Shown one piece after another: positions 15,899 to 24,919 of a DNA stretch of 64,000 bases. Both the position numbers and the translations under genes were made by a program. Numbering within the stretch: position 1 is the stretch's first letter; each line of letters begins with the position of its first letter. This DNA is from Akkermansiaceae bacterium. GTDB lineage: Bacteria; Verrucomicrobiota; Verrucomicrobiia; Verrucomicrobiales; Akkermansiaceae. The notes below the pieces were generated by a model. The model did not search any database, had not been told where the DNA came from, and was given only the letters and a program-made list of their open reading frames with translations. The DNA lies in assembly GCA_030725745.1 (NCBI GenBank), contig JANRFH010000015.1, positions 6,932 through 70,931 on the forward strand. Reading direction: 5' to 3'.

Positions 15899-16597
15899 AT
15901 GGCGAACATCTTTCCACGCTGGTCGAACCTGCTACCCCTCAAAATCGCATTTTGCCTTGGAACCGTAGGGGCTGGTGTTGTTTTGGCCTTTAGTTACTAC
16001 GCGACGCCCAAGGCTCAAGTGGTTGGCTATCAGCCGACGCAGCCGATTCCGTTTTCTCATAAGATTCACGTTGATCAGCTCGGTCTTGATTGCCGTTATT
16101 GCCATTCCTTCGTGGATGTCGCCGGGCACTCGAACGTGCCGACCGGCAATACCTGTTGGAACTGCCACCAACACGTGCAGAAGGATAGCCCGAAGTTGGC
16201 ACCATTGCACAAGTCGATGGATGTCAATTATCCCGGATACGACGGCAAGCCGATCGAGTGGGTGCGCATCCACAAGGCTCCAGACTACGTCTATTTCAAT
16301 CACTCCGCCCACGTAAACCGGGGGATTTCCTGCCAGAGCTGCCACGGCGACGTGAACAAGATGGAAGTCGTCTATCAGGCCGAGCCGCACTCCATGGGCT
16401 GGTGCCTTGATTGCCACCGCGCACCTGAGGAGCATCTCCGCCCGCTTGAGGAAGTCTACAATCTCAACTACAGCGACGAAGACGCCAAAAAATATGTCAC
16501 CGACGGCTCCGTCGAGACCACCAAAGACCTCGGCAAGCAGCTGAAAGAAACCTTCAACGTGCATCCGAAAACGAGCTGCGCGACCTGCCACCACTAA
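15899..16597 (+). CDS. actA: ActA: pentaheme cytochrome c of alternative complex III
   Basis: The 232-residue protein has one N-terminal membrane helix (about 14-34) and five CxxCH heme sites: CRYCH (65), CWNCH (86), CQSCH (145), CLDCH (169) and CATCH (227). This number and order match ActA of alternative complex III, the quinol:electron-acceptor oxidoreductase that replaces the bc1 complex in many bacteria. The heme domain lies on the periplasmic side. It opens the actABCDEF run. The ATG at 15899 is preceded by AT-rich sequence with no Shine-Dalgarno motif, and a CRP/FNR-like palindrome lies just upstream. Confidence 0.95.
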   Translation: MANIFPRWSNLLPLKIAFCLGTVGAGVVLAFSYYATPKAQVVGYQPTQPIPFSHKIHVDQLGLDCRYCHSFVDVAGHSNVPTGNTCWNCHQHVQKDSPKLAPLHKSMDVNYPGYDGKPIEWVRIHKAPDYVYFNHSAHVNRGISCQSCHGDVNKMEVVYQAEPHSMGWCLDCHRAPEEHLRPLEEVYNLNYSDEDAKKYVTDGSVETTKDLGKQLKETFNVHPKTSCATCHH

Positions 16598-16636
16598 GCA
16601 CCCGTTTTCCCACAAATTTTTCTCCGCAGCCCTGAT

Positions 16637-19600
16637 ATGAGCAAACGCATTTGGAATCACCCGGAAGTCCCACAGGACGAAACCACCGTCTCTTGGCGCA
16701 GCCCGGGACAGCTCCGTGACACCAAGGAATTCCGCACCTGGATGGATCGCGAATTTCCTCAGGGAGCTGCGGAAATGGAAAATCAGGAGGAGATGGAGAC
16801 GTCGCGTCGGACTTTCCTCAAGTTGATGGGTTCATCGACTGCGCTTGCTGGATTTGGCATGGTGGCTTGCCGTCGTCCAGAGGCTTATATCGTTCCTTAT
16901 ACTCATGCGCCTGAGTGGGTGATTCCTGGAAAAGCGACTTACTATGCCTCCTCGATGCCACGTGCTGGTGGTGCGGTGCCACTTGTTGTTACGACTTTCG
17001 AAGGTCGTCCAACAAAGCTCGGGGCGAATCGCCTCCACCCGGACTACGAAGGCACGGATGCCTTCGCGCAGGCTTCCATACTGGATCTTTATTCCACCTC
17101 GCGCTCACGCAAGGTACTCAAGAATGGTAAAGCAGCTAAGCTCGAGGATTTCCAGACAGTTCTTACTGCTCTAAAGAAGGACTCTGCAGCGAAAATCGGT
17201 TTTGTCTTCGGTGCAGATGAAAGCCCGACTCGTTTGCGCCTCATCGGGGAGCTTAAAAAGGCTTTCGGAAGCGCGAAATTTTACCAATACGAGGCTCTCA
17301 CGGCTAACAGTGCCGATGGAGTGAAGCTGCTGCCTGATTTCGCGAATGCGGATCGCATCGTCTCACTCGACTGCGATTTCACTGGTGTGGATCAGCACGG
17401 TTCAAATATCGCTTTCTTCAACCGCCGCAAGCCGGAAGGCAGAGGATACAAGGCCAAGGCAAATGCCGCTTCGATGAACCGCCTCTACTCGGTGGAGTCT
17501 GCGTTCACACTCACTGGTGGTATGGCGGATCACCGCTTGCGCGTGGCTCCAAGCCATATTGCTGCGGTTGCCGCTCAGATCGCCCGTGAACTCGGTGCTC
17601 CAGACGGTGGCATCGCCCCGATCACCGATGCGAAACAACTCGAGTGGATCAAGCAACTCGCCATCGACCTCAAAGCAAGCGGAGCGAAGACAGCGGTTCT
17701 TGCTGGCTCTCGCCAGTCCGCTGCGGTGAAACAACTGGCTCTTGGCATTAACAAGGCTCTCGGAAACATCGGCACAGGTGTTCAGGCTTTCCAGACTGAG
17801 AACAAAGGCTTTGGCGATATCGCCGCGCTCACTGCGGATCTTAATTCCTCAGCCATCGAGACGGTGGTCATGATGACTCCTTCGAATCCGGTTTACGACG
17901 CTCCGGCCGATCTGAAATTCGCCGAAGCATTCGCCAAGGCTAAAACCAGCATCCACCTCAGCGATCGCACGAACGCGACCGCTTACGCCAGCACTTGGCA
18001 CATCCCTGCAGCCCATTATCTTGAGTCATGGAGCGATGCGCGCAGCTCGCGTGGCACGGTGAGCATCGTCCAGCCGATGATTCTTCCGCTCTACCCGGAT
18101 TGTGTTTCAGAGCTTGAGCTGTTGCTCGCATTCCTTGCAGAAGAGGGGAAACTCGTCACTGGGGAAGGGGAGGACGGCGCTCCTGCACCAGCCCTTGAAG
18201 CTGTCAAAAAGACTTTCAGTGTTGATAAGACTGCTTGGAAAAACCTTCTCAAGAACGGTTTTGCCCAGGACAGCACCTATCCATCCGCGACTCCTTCCGG
18301 TGGAGGCAATGTGACTGCTGAGGCATCAAGCGCTCCTACCAAGGAAAGCCTCGATGTGATTTTCGCGACCGATGCTTCGGTCTATGACGGTCGCTGGATT
18401 GACAACGGCTGGCTCCAAGAGGCTCCCGATCCGGTTTCCAAGCTCACTTGGGACAACGCGGTGCTCATCGCTCCGAAGACGGCCAAAGAACTCGGCATCT
18501 ACGACGAGATTATTCAGCTAGAAACGACCTTCGCATCCGTTTCTCCAGATGGCGAAGGCGAGAAACGCAAGTCGCCGATGATCACCGTTACGGTGAACGG
18601 CAAGTCCGCAGATTTCCCTGTCCTCGTTTCCTTCGGCCAAGCCGAAAATACCCTCATCATCCCGCTCGGTTACGGCCAGGCATTCAACGCTGATAATGAT
18701 CTCGGCCTCGACGCGAAAAACGAGAAGTTCACAGGTCTCGTAGGTGTGAACCGTGGATTCGACGCATACCCGCTCCGCACACAGGCAACCGGCTATTTCG
18801 CCACCGGCGCGAAGATCAAGCTTACCGGCGAGAAATATCCCGTCGCACTTACCCAAGAGCACAACGCCATGTATGGCCGTGCGCTTGCCCGTGAAATTTC
18901 AACAGACACCGTTGCGCACAAAGGCGACTTCAACGCGCAGCTGAAAAACGTCCGCAAGCAGGGCATGGACTCCCATGCTCCGGTGAACATCTCGCTCTAC
19001 AAGCAGGAAGACCGCGATGGTAAGGCGCTCCTTAGCGATCCACTCCATCAGTGGGCGATGTCGATCGACCTTTCTTCCTGCATGGGTTGCAATGCCTGCC
19101 TCGTCGCCTGCCAGTCGGAAAACAACATCCCGATCGTCGGTAAAGAACAGGTCGCAAAAGGCCGCGAAATGCACTGGATCCGCATGGATCGCTACTTCGC
19201 AACTCACAAGGACAACGATTTCGATGCAGACAGCCCAGCCATGGTTCCACAACCGGTCGGCTGCATGCAGTGCGAATCCGCACCATGCGAAACGGTCTGC
19301 CCGGTCAACGCCACGGTGCACACCGAGGACGGCCTCAACGCGATGGCTTACAACCGCTGCATCGGCACCCGCTACTGCGCGAACAACTGCCCTTACAAAG
19401 CGCGCCGGTTCAACTTCTTCGACTACAACAAGCGCAACCCGCTCATCAAAAACAACCTCAACAGGGGGCCATTGGGCGAGCGTCACGACAAGGAGCCAAA
19501 TCACCTTCAGAAGAACCCGAACGTCACCGTCCGCATGCGGGGTGTCATGGAAAAATGCACCTACTGTGTGCAGCGCCTCAAGGACGCGGTCATCCGCCAG

Positions 19601-19924
19601 AAGCGCGGCCAGAAACAGGAAGTCCTCGCCTCCGGCAAGCAATCACCCGATGTCGCGGTCTCCAACGAAACCCTCCGCATCCCGGTTGATTCCGTGAAAA
19701 CTGCCTGCCAAGACGCATGCCCTGCGGAAGCAATCAGCTTCGGCAACCTCAAGGACGAGTCCAAATCCGAAATGGGACGTGCGAAGAAACTCGAGCGTAA
19801 CTACGACCTCCTCCAATACATCGGCACCGCACCGCGCACAAGCTACTTGGCTCGCGTGAAAAACCCGAATCCAGAAATGCCCGATGCGAAGTTCATCGGC
19901 CAGGCAACCATCAACATGGCCTGA
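16637..19924 (+). CDS. actB: ActB: molybdopterin-fold/iron-sulfur subunit of alternative complex III
   Basis: The 1095-residue protein fuses the two parts of ActB. Residues about 1-720 resemble the molybdopterin oxidoreductase fold but, as is usual for ActB, hold no cofactor. The C-terminal part is an NrfC/HybA-like ferredoxin with four cysteine sets: CMGCNACLVACQ, CMQCESAPCETVC, CIGTRYCANNC and CTYC...CQDACP, giving sites for one 3Fe-4S and three 4Fe-4S clusters. A twin-arginine motif SRRTFLK at about residue 56 suggests Tat export, although the leading 55 residues before it are long, as in other ActB. It starts 39 bases after actA and 36 bases before actC. Confidence 0.95.
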   Translation: MSKRIWNHPEVPQDETTVSWRSPGQLRDTKEFRTWMDREFPQGAAEMENQEEMETSRRTFLKLMGSSTALAGFGMVACRRPEAYIVPYTHAPEWVIPGKATYYASSMPRAGGAVPLVVTTFEGRPTKLGANRLHPDYEGTDAFAQASILDLYSTSRSRKVLKNGKAAKLEDFQTVLTALKKDSAAKIGFVFGADESPTRLRLIGELKKAFGSAKFYQYEALTANSADGVKLLPDFANADRIVSLDCDFTGVDQHGSNIAFFNRRKPEGRGYKAKANAASMNRLYSVESAFTLTGGMADHRLRVAPSHIAAVAAQIARELGAPDGGIAPITDAKQLEWIKQLAIDLKASGAKTAVLAGSRQSAAVKQLALGINKALGNIGTGVQAFQTENKGFGDIAALTADLNSSAIETVVMMTPSNPVYDAPADLKFAEAFAKAKTSIHLSDRTNATAYASTWHIPAAHYLESWSDARSSRGTVSIVQPMILPLYPDCVSELELLLAFLAEEGKLVTGEGEDGAPAPALEAVKKTFSVDKTAWKNLLKNGFAQDSTYPSATPSGGGNVTAEASSAPTKESLDVIFATDASVYDGRWIDNGWLQEAPDPVSKLTWDNAVLIAPKTAKELGIYDEIIQLETTFASVSPDGEGEKRKSPMITVTVNGKSADFPVLVSFGQAENTLIIPLGYGQAFNADNDLGLDAKNEKFTGLVGVNRGFDAYPLRTQATGYFATGAKIKLTGEKYPVALTQEHNAMYGRALAREISTDTVAHKGDFNAQLKNVRKQGMDSHAPVNISLYKQEDRDGKALLSDPLHQWAMSIDLSSCMGCNACLVACQSENNIPIVGKEQVAKGREMHWIRMDRYFATHKDNDFDADSPAMVPQPVGCMQCESAPCETVCPVNATVHTEDGLNAMAYNRCIGTRYCANNCPYKARRFNFFDYNKRNPLIKNNLNRGPLGERHDKEPNHLQKNPNVTVRMRGVMEKCTYCVQRLKDAVIRQKRGQKQEVLASGKQSPDVAVSNETLRIPVDSVKTACQDACPAEAISFGNLKDESKSEMGRAKKLERNYDLLQYIGTAPRTSYLARVKNPNPEMPDAKFIGQATINMA

Positions 19925-19960
19925 TCCCGCAATACCTGATTTCCCGATCTCACTTAACAC

Positions 19961-21433
19961 ATGGCCTCCTCCACAGAAACCGCCCCGGAAACCGGAGTTA
20001 AACTTCCGGTACTGAAGCGTGAAAAGCTGATCCTCAACGACCGTTCCTACCACTGGATCACGGATCGGATCTGCGGAATTATCGAGAACAAGCAGCCGCT
20101 CCTTTGGTGGCTTCTGTTCCTTCCATCGTCGCTGATCGCCCTGATCGGTGTCGGCGGTGGTCTATTCCACCTTGTCTCCACCGGTGTAGGTGTCTGGGGA
20201 AACACGAACCGCATCATGTGGGGCTGGCCCATCGTGAACTTCGTTTTCTGGATCGGTATCGGTCACGCCGGAACACTGATTTCCGCCATCCTTTTCCTCA
20301 CCCGGCAAAACTGGCGGACATCCATCAACCGCGCGGCGGAAGCGATGACGATCTTCGCCGTGATGTGCGCGGGTATTTTCCCTGCCTTCCACGTTGGCCG
20401 TGTCTGGTTTGCTTGGTTCCTCGCACCGGTGCCAAACGCCAACGGCATCTGGCAGAACTTCAAATCGCCGCTCCTGTGGGACGTTTTCGCGGTTTCCACC
20501 TATTTCACCGTCTCCCTTATTTTCTGGTTCCTTGGCATGGTTCCCGACCTCGCGACCATTCGTGACCGCTGCAAGCCCGGCCTGCGCAAGGTGCTCTACG
20601 GTATATTCGCCCTCGGCTGGAGAGGCGGCAACCGCCAGTGGAGCCACTACGAAATGGCTTACCTCCTTCTCGCCGCGCTTTCCACACCGCTCGTTCTTTC
20701 CGTCCACTCCGTCGTCTCCTTCGACTTCGCTACCTCGGTTGTCCCCGGCTGGCACACCACGATTTTCCCTCCATACTTCGTAGCGGGCGCGATCTTCGGT
20801 GGCTTTGCGATGGTGCTCACGATCATGATTCCCGCTCGTTTCATCTACGGTCTCCAGGATCTGATCACCATGAAGCACATCGACAACATGGCGAAAATCA
20901 TCCTGCTCACCGGCACGATCGTCGGCTACGCCTACCTGATGGAGCTCTTCGTCGCCTTCTACTCCGGAGCGATCTACGAAATGGCCGCCTTCAAATACCG
21001 CATCGCGGGGCCTTACTGGTGGGCATACGCCGCCATGATGAGCTGCAACGTTCTTTCACCACAGATCTTCTGGTTCAAGGCCTGCCGCGAGAACCTCTGG
21101 GTCGTCATGATTGTTGCGATGTGTGTTAACATCGGCATGTGGTTCGAGCGCTTCGTGATCATTGTGACCACCCTTGCCCGCATGTGGCTGCCGGGTGATT
21201 GGAAGACCTTCTCGCCATCGCCTCAGGATCAGATGCTCTTCGTCGGCACGATAGGCATGTTCCTCACGCTCTTCCTCCTCTTCCTGCGCTTCCTGCCCTG
21301 CATCAACATCGCCGAGGTGAAATGGACGAAGCTTGAGAGCGACCCACACTTCGACGACATCGAGTCGCATCCTGACAAGGGTGCGGACACCATCGCCGCC
21401 TATCAGAAAGAAATCGCTGACGCGAAGAACTGA
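19961..21433 (+). CDS. actC: ActC: NrfD-like quinol-binding subunit of alternative complex III
   Basis: The 490-residue integral membrane protein has the NrfD/PsrC pattern of about ten helices. It has the typical opening ([21 protein letters not shown]), then [27 protein letters not shown]-like APVPNANG, and a His/Glu-bearing stretch ([19 protein letters not shown]). ActC binds the quinol and feeds electrons to the iron-sulfur chain in ActB. It ends 37 bases before actD. Confidence 0.95.
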   Translation: MASSTETAPETGVKLPVLKREKLILNDRSYHWITDRICGIIENKQPLLWWLLFLPSSLIALIGVGGGLFHLVSTGVGVWGNTNRIMWGWPIVNFVFWIGIGHAGTLISAILFLTRQNWRTSINRAAEAMTIFAVMCAGIFPAFHVGRVWFAWFLAPVPNANGIWQNFKSPLLWDVFAVSTYFTVSLIFWFLGMVPDLATIRDRCKPGLRKVLYGIFALGWRGGNRQWSHYEMAYLLLAALSTPLVLSVHSVVSFDFATSVVPGWHTTIFPPYFVAGAIFGGFAMVLTIMIPARFIYGLQDLITMKHIDNMAKIILLTGTIVGYAYLMELFVAFYSGAIYEMAAFKYRIAGPYWWAYAAMMSCNVLSPQIFWFKACRENLWVVMIVAMCVNIGMWFERFVIIVTTLARMWLPGDWKTFSPSPQDQMLFVGTIGMFLTLFLLFLRFLPCINIAEVKWTKLESDPHFDDIESHPDKGADTIAAYQKEIADAKN

Positions 21434-21470
21434 TAACTGATTTTCCAACCCCTAATTCAAGATTTCCACA

Positions 21471-22028
21471 GTGAGCACCACCCGCAAACGTGTCTACGGC
21501 TACCTCGCCGAGTTCAAAAGCGCATCCGCACTCTACAAGGCGGCCGAGAAGGTTCGTGACGCAGGTTTCCGCAAATGGGACTGCTACACGCCATATCCCG
21601 TCCACGGCCTTGATGCCGCGATGGGACTGAAGCGCTCGATCCTGCCATGGTTTGTCTTCTTCGGCGGTATGACTGGCACCGCCACTGCCTTCGCGCTCGC
21701 CTACACCACCCAGGTCGTCATTTACCCGACGATTGTTCAGGCGAAACCGACCAACATCTTCACGATCCCCGCGTTCTTCCCAGTGATGTTCGAGCTTACG
21801 ATCTTGTTCTCCGGTTTCACAGTGCTCTTCGGACTACTCGCCCTGATGCAGCTCCCGCGCCTCAATCATCCTCTTTTCGCCAGCAAGCAATTCCACCGTG
21901 CTACAGACGATGGCTTCTTCATCGCCATCGAAGCACGCGACGCAAAATTCAGTCCAGACGGCACTCGCGATCTCCTCAGTGAGATCGGCGGTGAAAACAT
22001 CGAACTCGTCGAAGAGGAAGAGAAATAA
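21471..22028 (+). CDS. actD: ActD: membrane subunit of alternative complex III
   Basis: The 185-residue protein with two membrane helices (about 56-78 and 98-122) matches ActD (DUF3341). It has an N-terminal soluble alpha/beta part KRVYGYLAEFKSASALYKAAEKVRDAGF, WDCYTPYPVHGLDAAMGL before helix 1, and HPLFASKQFHRATDDGFFIAIEA after helix 2. It starts with GTG at 21471. ActD packs beside ActC and has no cofactor. Confidence 0.92.
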   Translation: MSTTRKRVYGYLAEFKSASALYKAAEKVRDAGFRKWDCYTPYPVHGLDAAMGLKRSILPWFVFFGGMTGTATAFALAYTTQVVIYPTIVQAKPTNIFTIPAFFPVMFELTILFSGFTVLFGLLALMQLPRLNHPLFASKQFHRATDDGFFIAIEARDAKFSPDGTRDLLSEIGGENIELVEEEEK

Positions 22029-22061
22029 ACCGTTTCGCCTCCACTCCATTTTTCTAAAGCC

Positions 22062-22712
22062 ATGCGCTACTTCTTCATCACTTACGCGATTATCGCTGTC
22101 CTCGTCGTGGGCATCGGTGGCTTCCGCGGCCAACATTTCTCCAAGCCTCCTATCCAAGTTTTCCCGGATATGGACAATCAGGACAAACTCAAAGCTCAAG
22201 CTCCGAGCACGTTCTTTGCCGATCGACAAGGCGGACGCCTTCCTGTCGATGAAACGCAACCCCGCGGCTTCAACGAAGAGGGTGCTTCCGAAATCGGTGG
22301 TATCCCAGAGCCAGAGTTCGGCGGCCAAGAAGACTATTACCACACCGGCCACGTTGGTGACTACTACGGCACCGGTATGCCTGAGGAACTTGCTTTGAAC
22401 GACGAAAGCATTGTCGAATTCATTGCTAAGGGCAAAGAACGCTTCGGCATCTACTGCGCAGTTTGCCACGGTGCAGCTGGAGATGGCCTTGGAATTACTT
22501 CACGATACGGTGTCCCCGGCATCGCGAATTTACACCTCGATCCTTTCAAATCTGCTTCCTACCCGGACGGCCGTATGTTCGAGGTTATCACCAAAGGCAA
22601 AGGTCAGATGGGCGCATACGGCGCGAACATTTCAGTGCGCGATCGCTGGGCAATCATCGCCTACGTCCGCACGCTCCAAGCCGCGAAAGAAGCCGCAACC
22701 GCAGCCCAATAA
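22062..22712 (+). CDS. actE: ActE: monoheme cytochrome c of alternative complex III
   Basis: The 216-residue protein has one N-terminal membrane helix (residues 4-21) and a single CxxCH (CAVCH at about 136-140), with a GMP/GYGAN-type axial Met region downstream (KGQMGAYGANISVRDRWAIIAYVRTL). The early segment PPIQVFPDMDNQDKLKAQ is typical of ActE, which hands electrons from ActA to the terminal oxidase. It ends 10 bases before actF. Confidence 0.93.
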   Translation: MRYFFITYAIIAVLVVGIGGFRGQHFSKPPIQVFPDMDNQDKLKAQAPSTFFADRQGGRLPVDETQPRGFNEEGASEIGGIPEPEFGGQEDYYHTGHVGDYYGTGMPEELALNDESIVEFIAKGKERFGIYCAVCHGAAGDGLGITSRYGVPGIANLHLDPFKSASYPDGRMFEVITKGKGQMGAYGANISVRDRWAIIAYVRTLQAAKEAATAAQ

Positions 22713-22722
22713 ATTTTACCAG

Positions 22723-24093
22723 ATGTCCCACCACGTAACATCCGCTGACATAGCCATCAACGGCGACCACCTCGACAAGTCGAAGGTCGCCAAGCTTAAA
22801 ACCATCTGCCTCGGTATCACTGCCGTTGGCACCATTATCAGTCTCCTTGGGCTCTTCGGGGTCTTTGGTCAATGGTTCCAAGGCACCTACGCCTACTCAT
22901 GGGTTTTCGCTTACTACTTCTTCCTCACACTCTCCATCGGAGGGGTATTTTGGACGCTCCTGCATAACGTCTCGAACTCGGGGTGGGGGACTTCTGTTCG
23001 CCGGACTTTCGAAAACCTCGGCTCCACCTACCCATGGATTTTCCTATTCGGTGTTCCATTGCTTTTCCCGCAAGTGAACCAATATCTCTTCGAGTGGATG
23101 AACGTCCACCGTGCAGGTGCCGAGGCCGTTTCTGGTGGTCACGCCAAGGACATGAAGGATTACCTGCACCACACTGATCACCTTCTCTACAACAAGCTCT
23201 TTTACATGAACATTGGCAGTTGGATCGGCCGTTTCATCTTCTACGGAGTGGGTGTAACTGGAGTGATCTACTTTCTTAGGAAACTATCCACAGACCAGGA
23301 CACAGATCCGAAGCCGGGTCTTAAGCGTTTGTTCGCTGCTCGCAAGCACTCGACTTATACGCTCATCATCTTTGCGCTAACCATTACCTTCACTGGTTTC
23401 GATCTCCTCATGGGTCTCGACTATAAATGGTTCTCCACCATGTGGGGTGTATATATCTTTTCAGGCTCAGCTCTGAATTCAATGGCTGTCATCATTCTTG
23501 TCTGCACTTACCTGAAAAGCCAAGGGCACTTGAAGCACGTTACCACGCCGGAGCACTTCCACATCATGGGTAAACTGCTCTTCGCCTTCACCACCTTCTG
23601 GGCATACATTTCTTTCTCCCAGTATTTCCTTATCTGGTATGCGAACATCACCGAGGAAACCTCCTACTTCCTCATCCGCAACACGGGTAACTGGAACATC
23701 GCAATGATCTTCCTTGTCTTCGGTCACTTCGTCGTTCCCTTCGTCGTGCTTCTCCAGGCATGGCTGAAGAAGAATCCGAAATACCTCTCGATCGTGGCGG
23801 TTTACACACTTTGCATGCACGTGCTCGACCATTACCTCATTACGATTCCTGAGCGTGGTGTTTCCCTTGGAAACCTCATGATCAAGGATGGAGCAGGTAA
23901 AGTCGTGGTTGATGGACATAAGGTCTTTGGTGAAATCGCTGTCTCCATTCCCGGAGCTTTCTGGGGAGACATCCTCGCCTTCGTCACCATCGGTGCCGCT
24001 TTCGTCTTCTTCCTTCTCCGCGCCATCGGCCAGCATTCGCTCTACCCGAACCGCGATCCGCGAATCCTCGAATCCGCGAACCTCACCAACTGA
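22723..24093 (+). CDS. actF: ActF: second NrfD-like membrane subunit of alternative complex III
   Basis: The 456-residue polytopic protein is the ActC paralogue in the complex. Recognisable parts are SWVFAYYFFLTLSIGGVFWTLLHNVSNSGW, LLFPQVNQYLFEW, LLYNKLFYMNIGSWIGRF and FTGFDLLMGLDYKWFSTMWGVYIF. The frame is open for 104 codons upstream inside actE, but the ATG at 22723 follows the actE stop closely and gives the family length. ActF lacks the quinol-site residues of ActC and helps form a transmembrane path. Confidence 0.93.
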   Translation: MSHHVTSADIAINGDHLDKSKVAKLKTICLGITAVGTIISLLGLFGVFGQWFQGTYAYSWVFAYYFFLTLSIGGVFWTLLHNVSNSGWGTSVRRTFENLGSTYPWIFLFGVPLLFPQVNQYLFEWMNVHRAGAEAVSGGHAKDMKDYLHHTDHLLYNKLFYMNIGSWIGRFIFYGVGVTGVIYFLRKLSTDQDTDPKPGLKRLFAARKHSTYTLIIFALTITFTGFDLLMGLDYKWFSTMWGVYIFSGSALNSMAVIILVCTYLKSQGHLKHVTTPEHFHIMGKLLFAFTTFWAYISFSQYFLIWYANITEETSYFLIRNTGNWNIAMIFLVFGHFVVPFVVLLQAWLKKNPKYLSIVAVYTLCMHVLDHYLITIPERGVSLGNLMIKDGAGKVVVDGHKVFGEIAVSIPGAFWGDILAFVTIGAAFVFFLLRAIGQHSLYPNRDPRILESANLTN

Positions 24094-24122
24094 TCTTTTT
24101 TCACACTCTCTTTCCGAAACGC

Positions 24123-24902
24123 ATGGACCCCACCCGCGACAATCCCCTGATCCGCATCAAAGCCTTCATCGATGGCTTGGGCATCTTCACCTTCTTCGCA
24201 GTTGTGCTGCTGATCATCATCGGCCTCGCTGCTGCTTTTGGCCTATTCAGCAAGGGCGAAACGCCTGAGGACGCAGCCGGTGACATTCGTTATGAGACGA
24301 AGACTGAGGTAGATGCCGCTCAGGCCGCATTCCTTACTCCTGAGCAAATTTCCGCAGCTATTCCTGAGGTTTCCAAGGAGCTCATCGCTTCTAAGCCGGT
24401 CGCTGTCGAGAAAGCTGAGCAAATTGTGCCGGGTTCTGAAACTGCTCTAAACCTAGAGAATGCCCCTGCGGTCGATACCACTGAGATGGATGCTGCTGCC
24501 GAAGGTGATGCAGACGCCCCTATCGATCCTGCGGTTTTGGAAAAAGGCAAAGCCCAATACATAATGTGCATTGGGTGCCATGGTGAGAATGGCCAAGGGG
24601 TTGAGAGCGTAGCACCCCCACTTGCAGAATCAGAATGGGTCACGGGCCCGATCTCTAATCTCATTAAAATCCAGCTTCGTGGTCTTGCAGGGCCGATCGA
24701 GGTAAATGGTCGGGTCTATGAATTCGCCAACGGCATGCTTCCAATGGCCTACCAGACCAACGAGCAAATTGCCGATGTTCTTACCTACGTTCGAAACAGC
24801 TTCGGAAACAAAGCCTCCGCCGTGAAGCCTGAGCAAGTAGAAGCTCTCCGCAGTGAAGTCGGTAAGCCACAAGTCACCGTCGAAGAACTCACCAAGCCGT
24901 AA
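24123..24902 (+). CDS. membrane-anchored monoheme cytochrome c
   Basis: The 259-residue protein has a membrane helix at about 17-42, an Ala/Glu-rich linker of about 90 residues, and a C-terminal cytochrome c domain with one heme site CIGCH (about 147-151). A likely axial Met lies in GMLPMAYQTNEQIADVLTYVRNSFGN. It starts 29 bases after actF and ends 17 bases before the CcoN-like gene. It resembles the CcoP-like gene at 27220 in layout, so the two are probably paralogues. It probably carries electrons between alternative complex III and the downstream oxidase. Confidence 0.85.
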   Translation: MDPTRDNPLIRIKAFIDGLGIFTFFAVVLLIIIGLAAAFGLFSKGETPEDAAGDIRYETKTEVDAAQAAFLTPEQISAAIPEVSKELIASKPVAVEKAEQIVPGSETALNLENAPAVDTTEMDAAAEGDADAPIDPAVLEKGKAQYIMCIGCHGENGQGVESVAPPLAESEWVTGPISNLIKIQLRGLAGPIEVNGRVYEFANGMLPMAYQTNEQIADVLTYVRNSFGNKASAVKPEQVEALRSEVGKPQVTVEELTKP

Positions 24903-24919
24903 CCTCTTTTTTCAGCCAG

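Noticed and set aside
18899-19642. Open minus-strand frame opposite the iron-sulfur part of actB
   Set aside because: It is explained by the complement of conserved actB codons; there is no domain or start signal.
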